From Ascarosepion bandense (taxonomy: Eukaryota > Mollusca > Cephalopoda > Sepiida > Sepiidae), in assembly GCA_037127315.1 (NCBI GenBank), contig JBBBDQ010000750.1:6412501-6476500 (forward strand): a stretch of DNA of 64,000 bases, written 5' to 3'. Made by a program: the position numbers and the translations under genes. Under the pieces are notes generated by a model. The model saw only the letters and a program-made list of their open reading frames with translations. It searched no databases and was not told where the DNA came from. Below, one piece after another: positions 63,613 through 64,000 of the stretch (the first letter of the stretch is position 1; the number at the start of each line of letters is the position of its first letter).

Positions 63613-64000
63613 CTAAAAGAATATTCAGAAATTTATATTAGGAAAAAAAAATAACACTACCATAATATATTCAGTAAATATTAACTAATTCTTTGGATCT
63701 TTTAAACAAATTGGTAGTTTATGCTTAGAAAGACTACATTTTCCAGTGTTATGTCTCTACTGCTGTAGAACGTTTTAGAAGTTAAACAAATTACAAAAGA
63801 ATATGACTACATTCATGACTTAGTATATGTTAGTAAGAAATGTTGGTTCCATACATTTTTTTAAGGGCAAGAGAAAACTTAAGAACTCAAAATGACTTTA
63901 TATAAGTTTTCACATCTGATAAGATGCCTTCAGTTACAACTTGAATTGTCATAAAAATATCAGATTTTAACATAAAAGATTTCTTTAATAATTACTTTTA

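Overview
This is a window of an animal nuclear genome: AT-rich, with split genes bounded by GT..AG introns and a very high load of SINEs, LINE fragments, DNA-transposon remnants, Helitrons and (AT)n/(GT)n microsatellites. No bacterial or phage features are present. The mixture of tRNA-derived SINEs, intronic LINE 3' ends and a MADF-BESS gene fits a mollusc. I infer an octopod-like cephalopod, but that rests on general repeat character and not on a diagnostic marker.

Two host genes are supported, arranged tail to tail. A three-exon gene on the + strand (21499-34579) encodes a complete 190-residue MADF-BESS protein, probably a DNA-binding transcriptional regulator. A gene on the - strand (63612 down to 38599) is the orthologue of PPME1, protein phosphatase 2A methylesterase 1. 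Thirteen coding exons are visible; they join in frame into 334 codons plus a stop, carry the Ser, Asp and His of the catalytic triad, and only the N-terminal exons lie outside the window. About 4 kb separates the two stop codons.

Region by region: 1-21.4 kb is almost purely repetitive. It holds LINE 3' ends, tRNA-derived SINEs of several families, internally deleted Tc1/mariner elements, a 149-bp tandem array tied to a LINE 3' end, a Ty3/gypsy-type gag remnant, a Helitron, a LINE carrying a nested SINE and a nested foldback element, and a cluster of repeats with a segment resembling the 5' domain of U2 snRNA. 21.5-34.6 kb is the MADF-BESS gene. Its first intron holds a 20-unit T-rich minisatellite, a Helitron and LINE fragments; its second intron holds a Penelope-like element. 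34.6-38.6 kb is intergenic. 38.6-64 kb is PPME1, with introns holding a mariner, a solo LTR, foldback elements, two Helitrons, a 5S rRNA/tRNA-like composite SINE, a SINE split by a LINE, and another LINE remnant.

The most unusual items are the U2-like hairpin repeats (18.1-19.7 kb), the 5S-plus-tRNA composite (40.2-40.5 kb), the foldback family sitting inside (TA)n tracts, the SINE family whose 3' tail runs into (AT)n, the 61-bp inverted copy within a LINE fragment (57.1/57.7 kb), and the long acidic loop of the PPME1 protein. I saw no prokaryotic-type defence or gene-cluster system.
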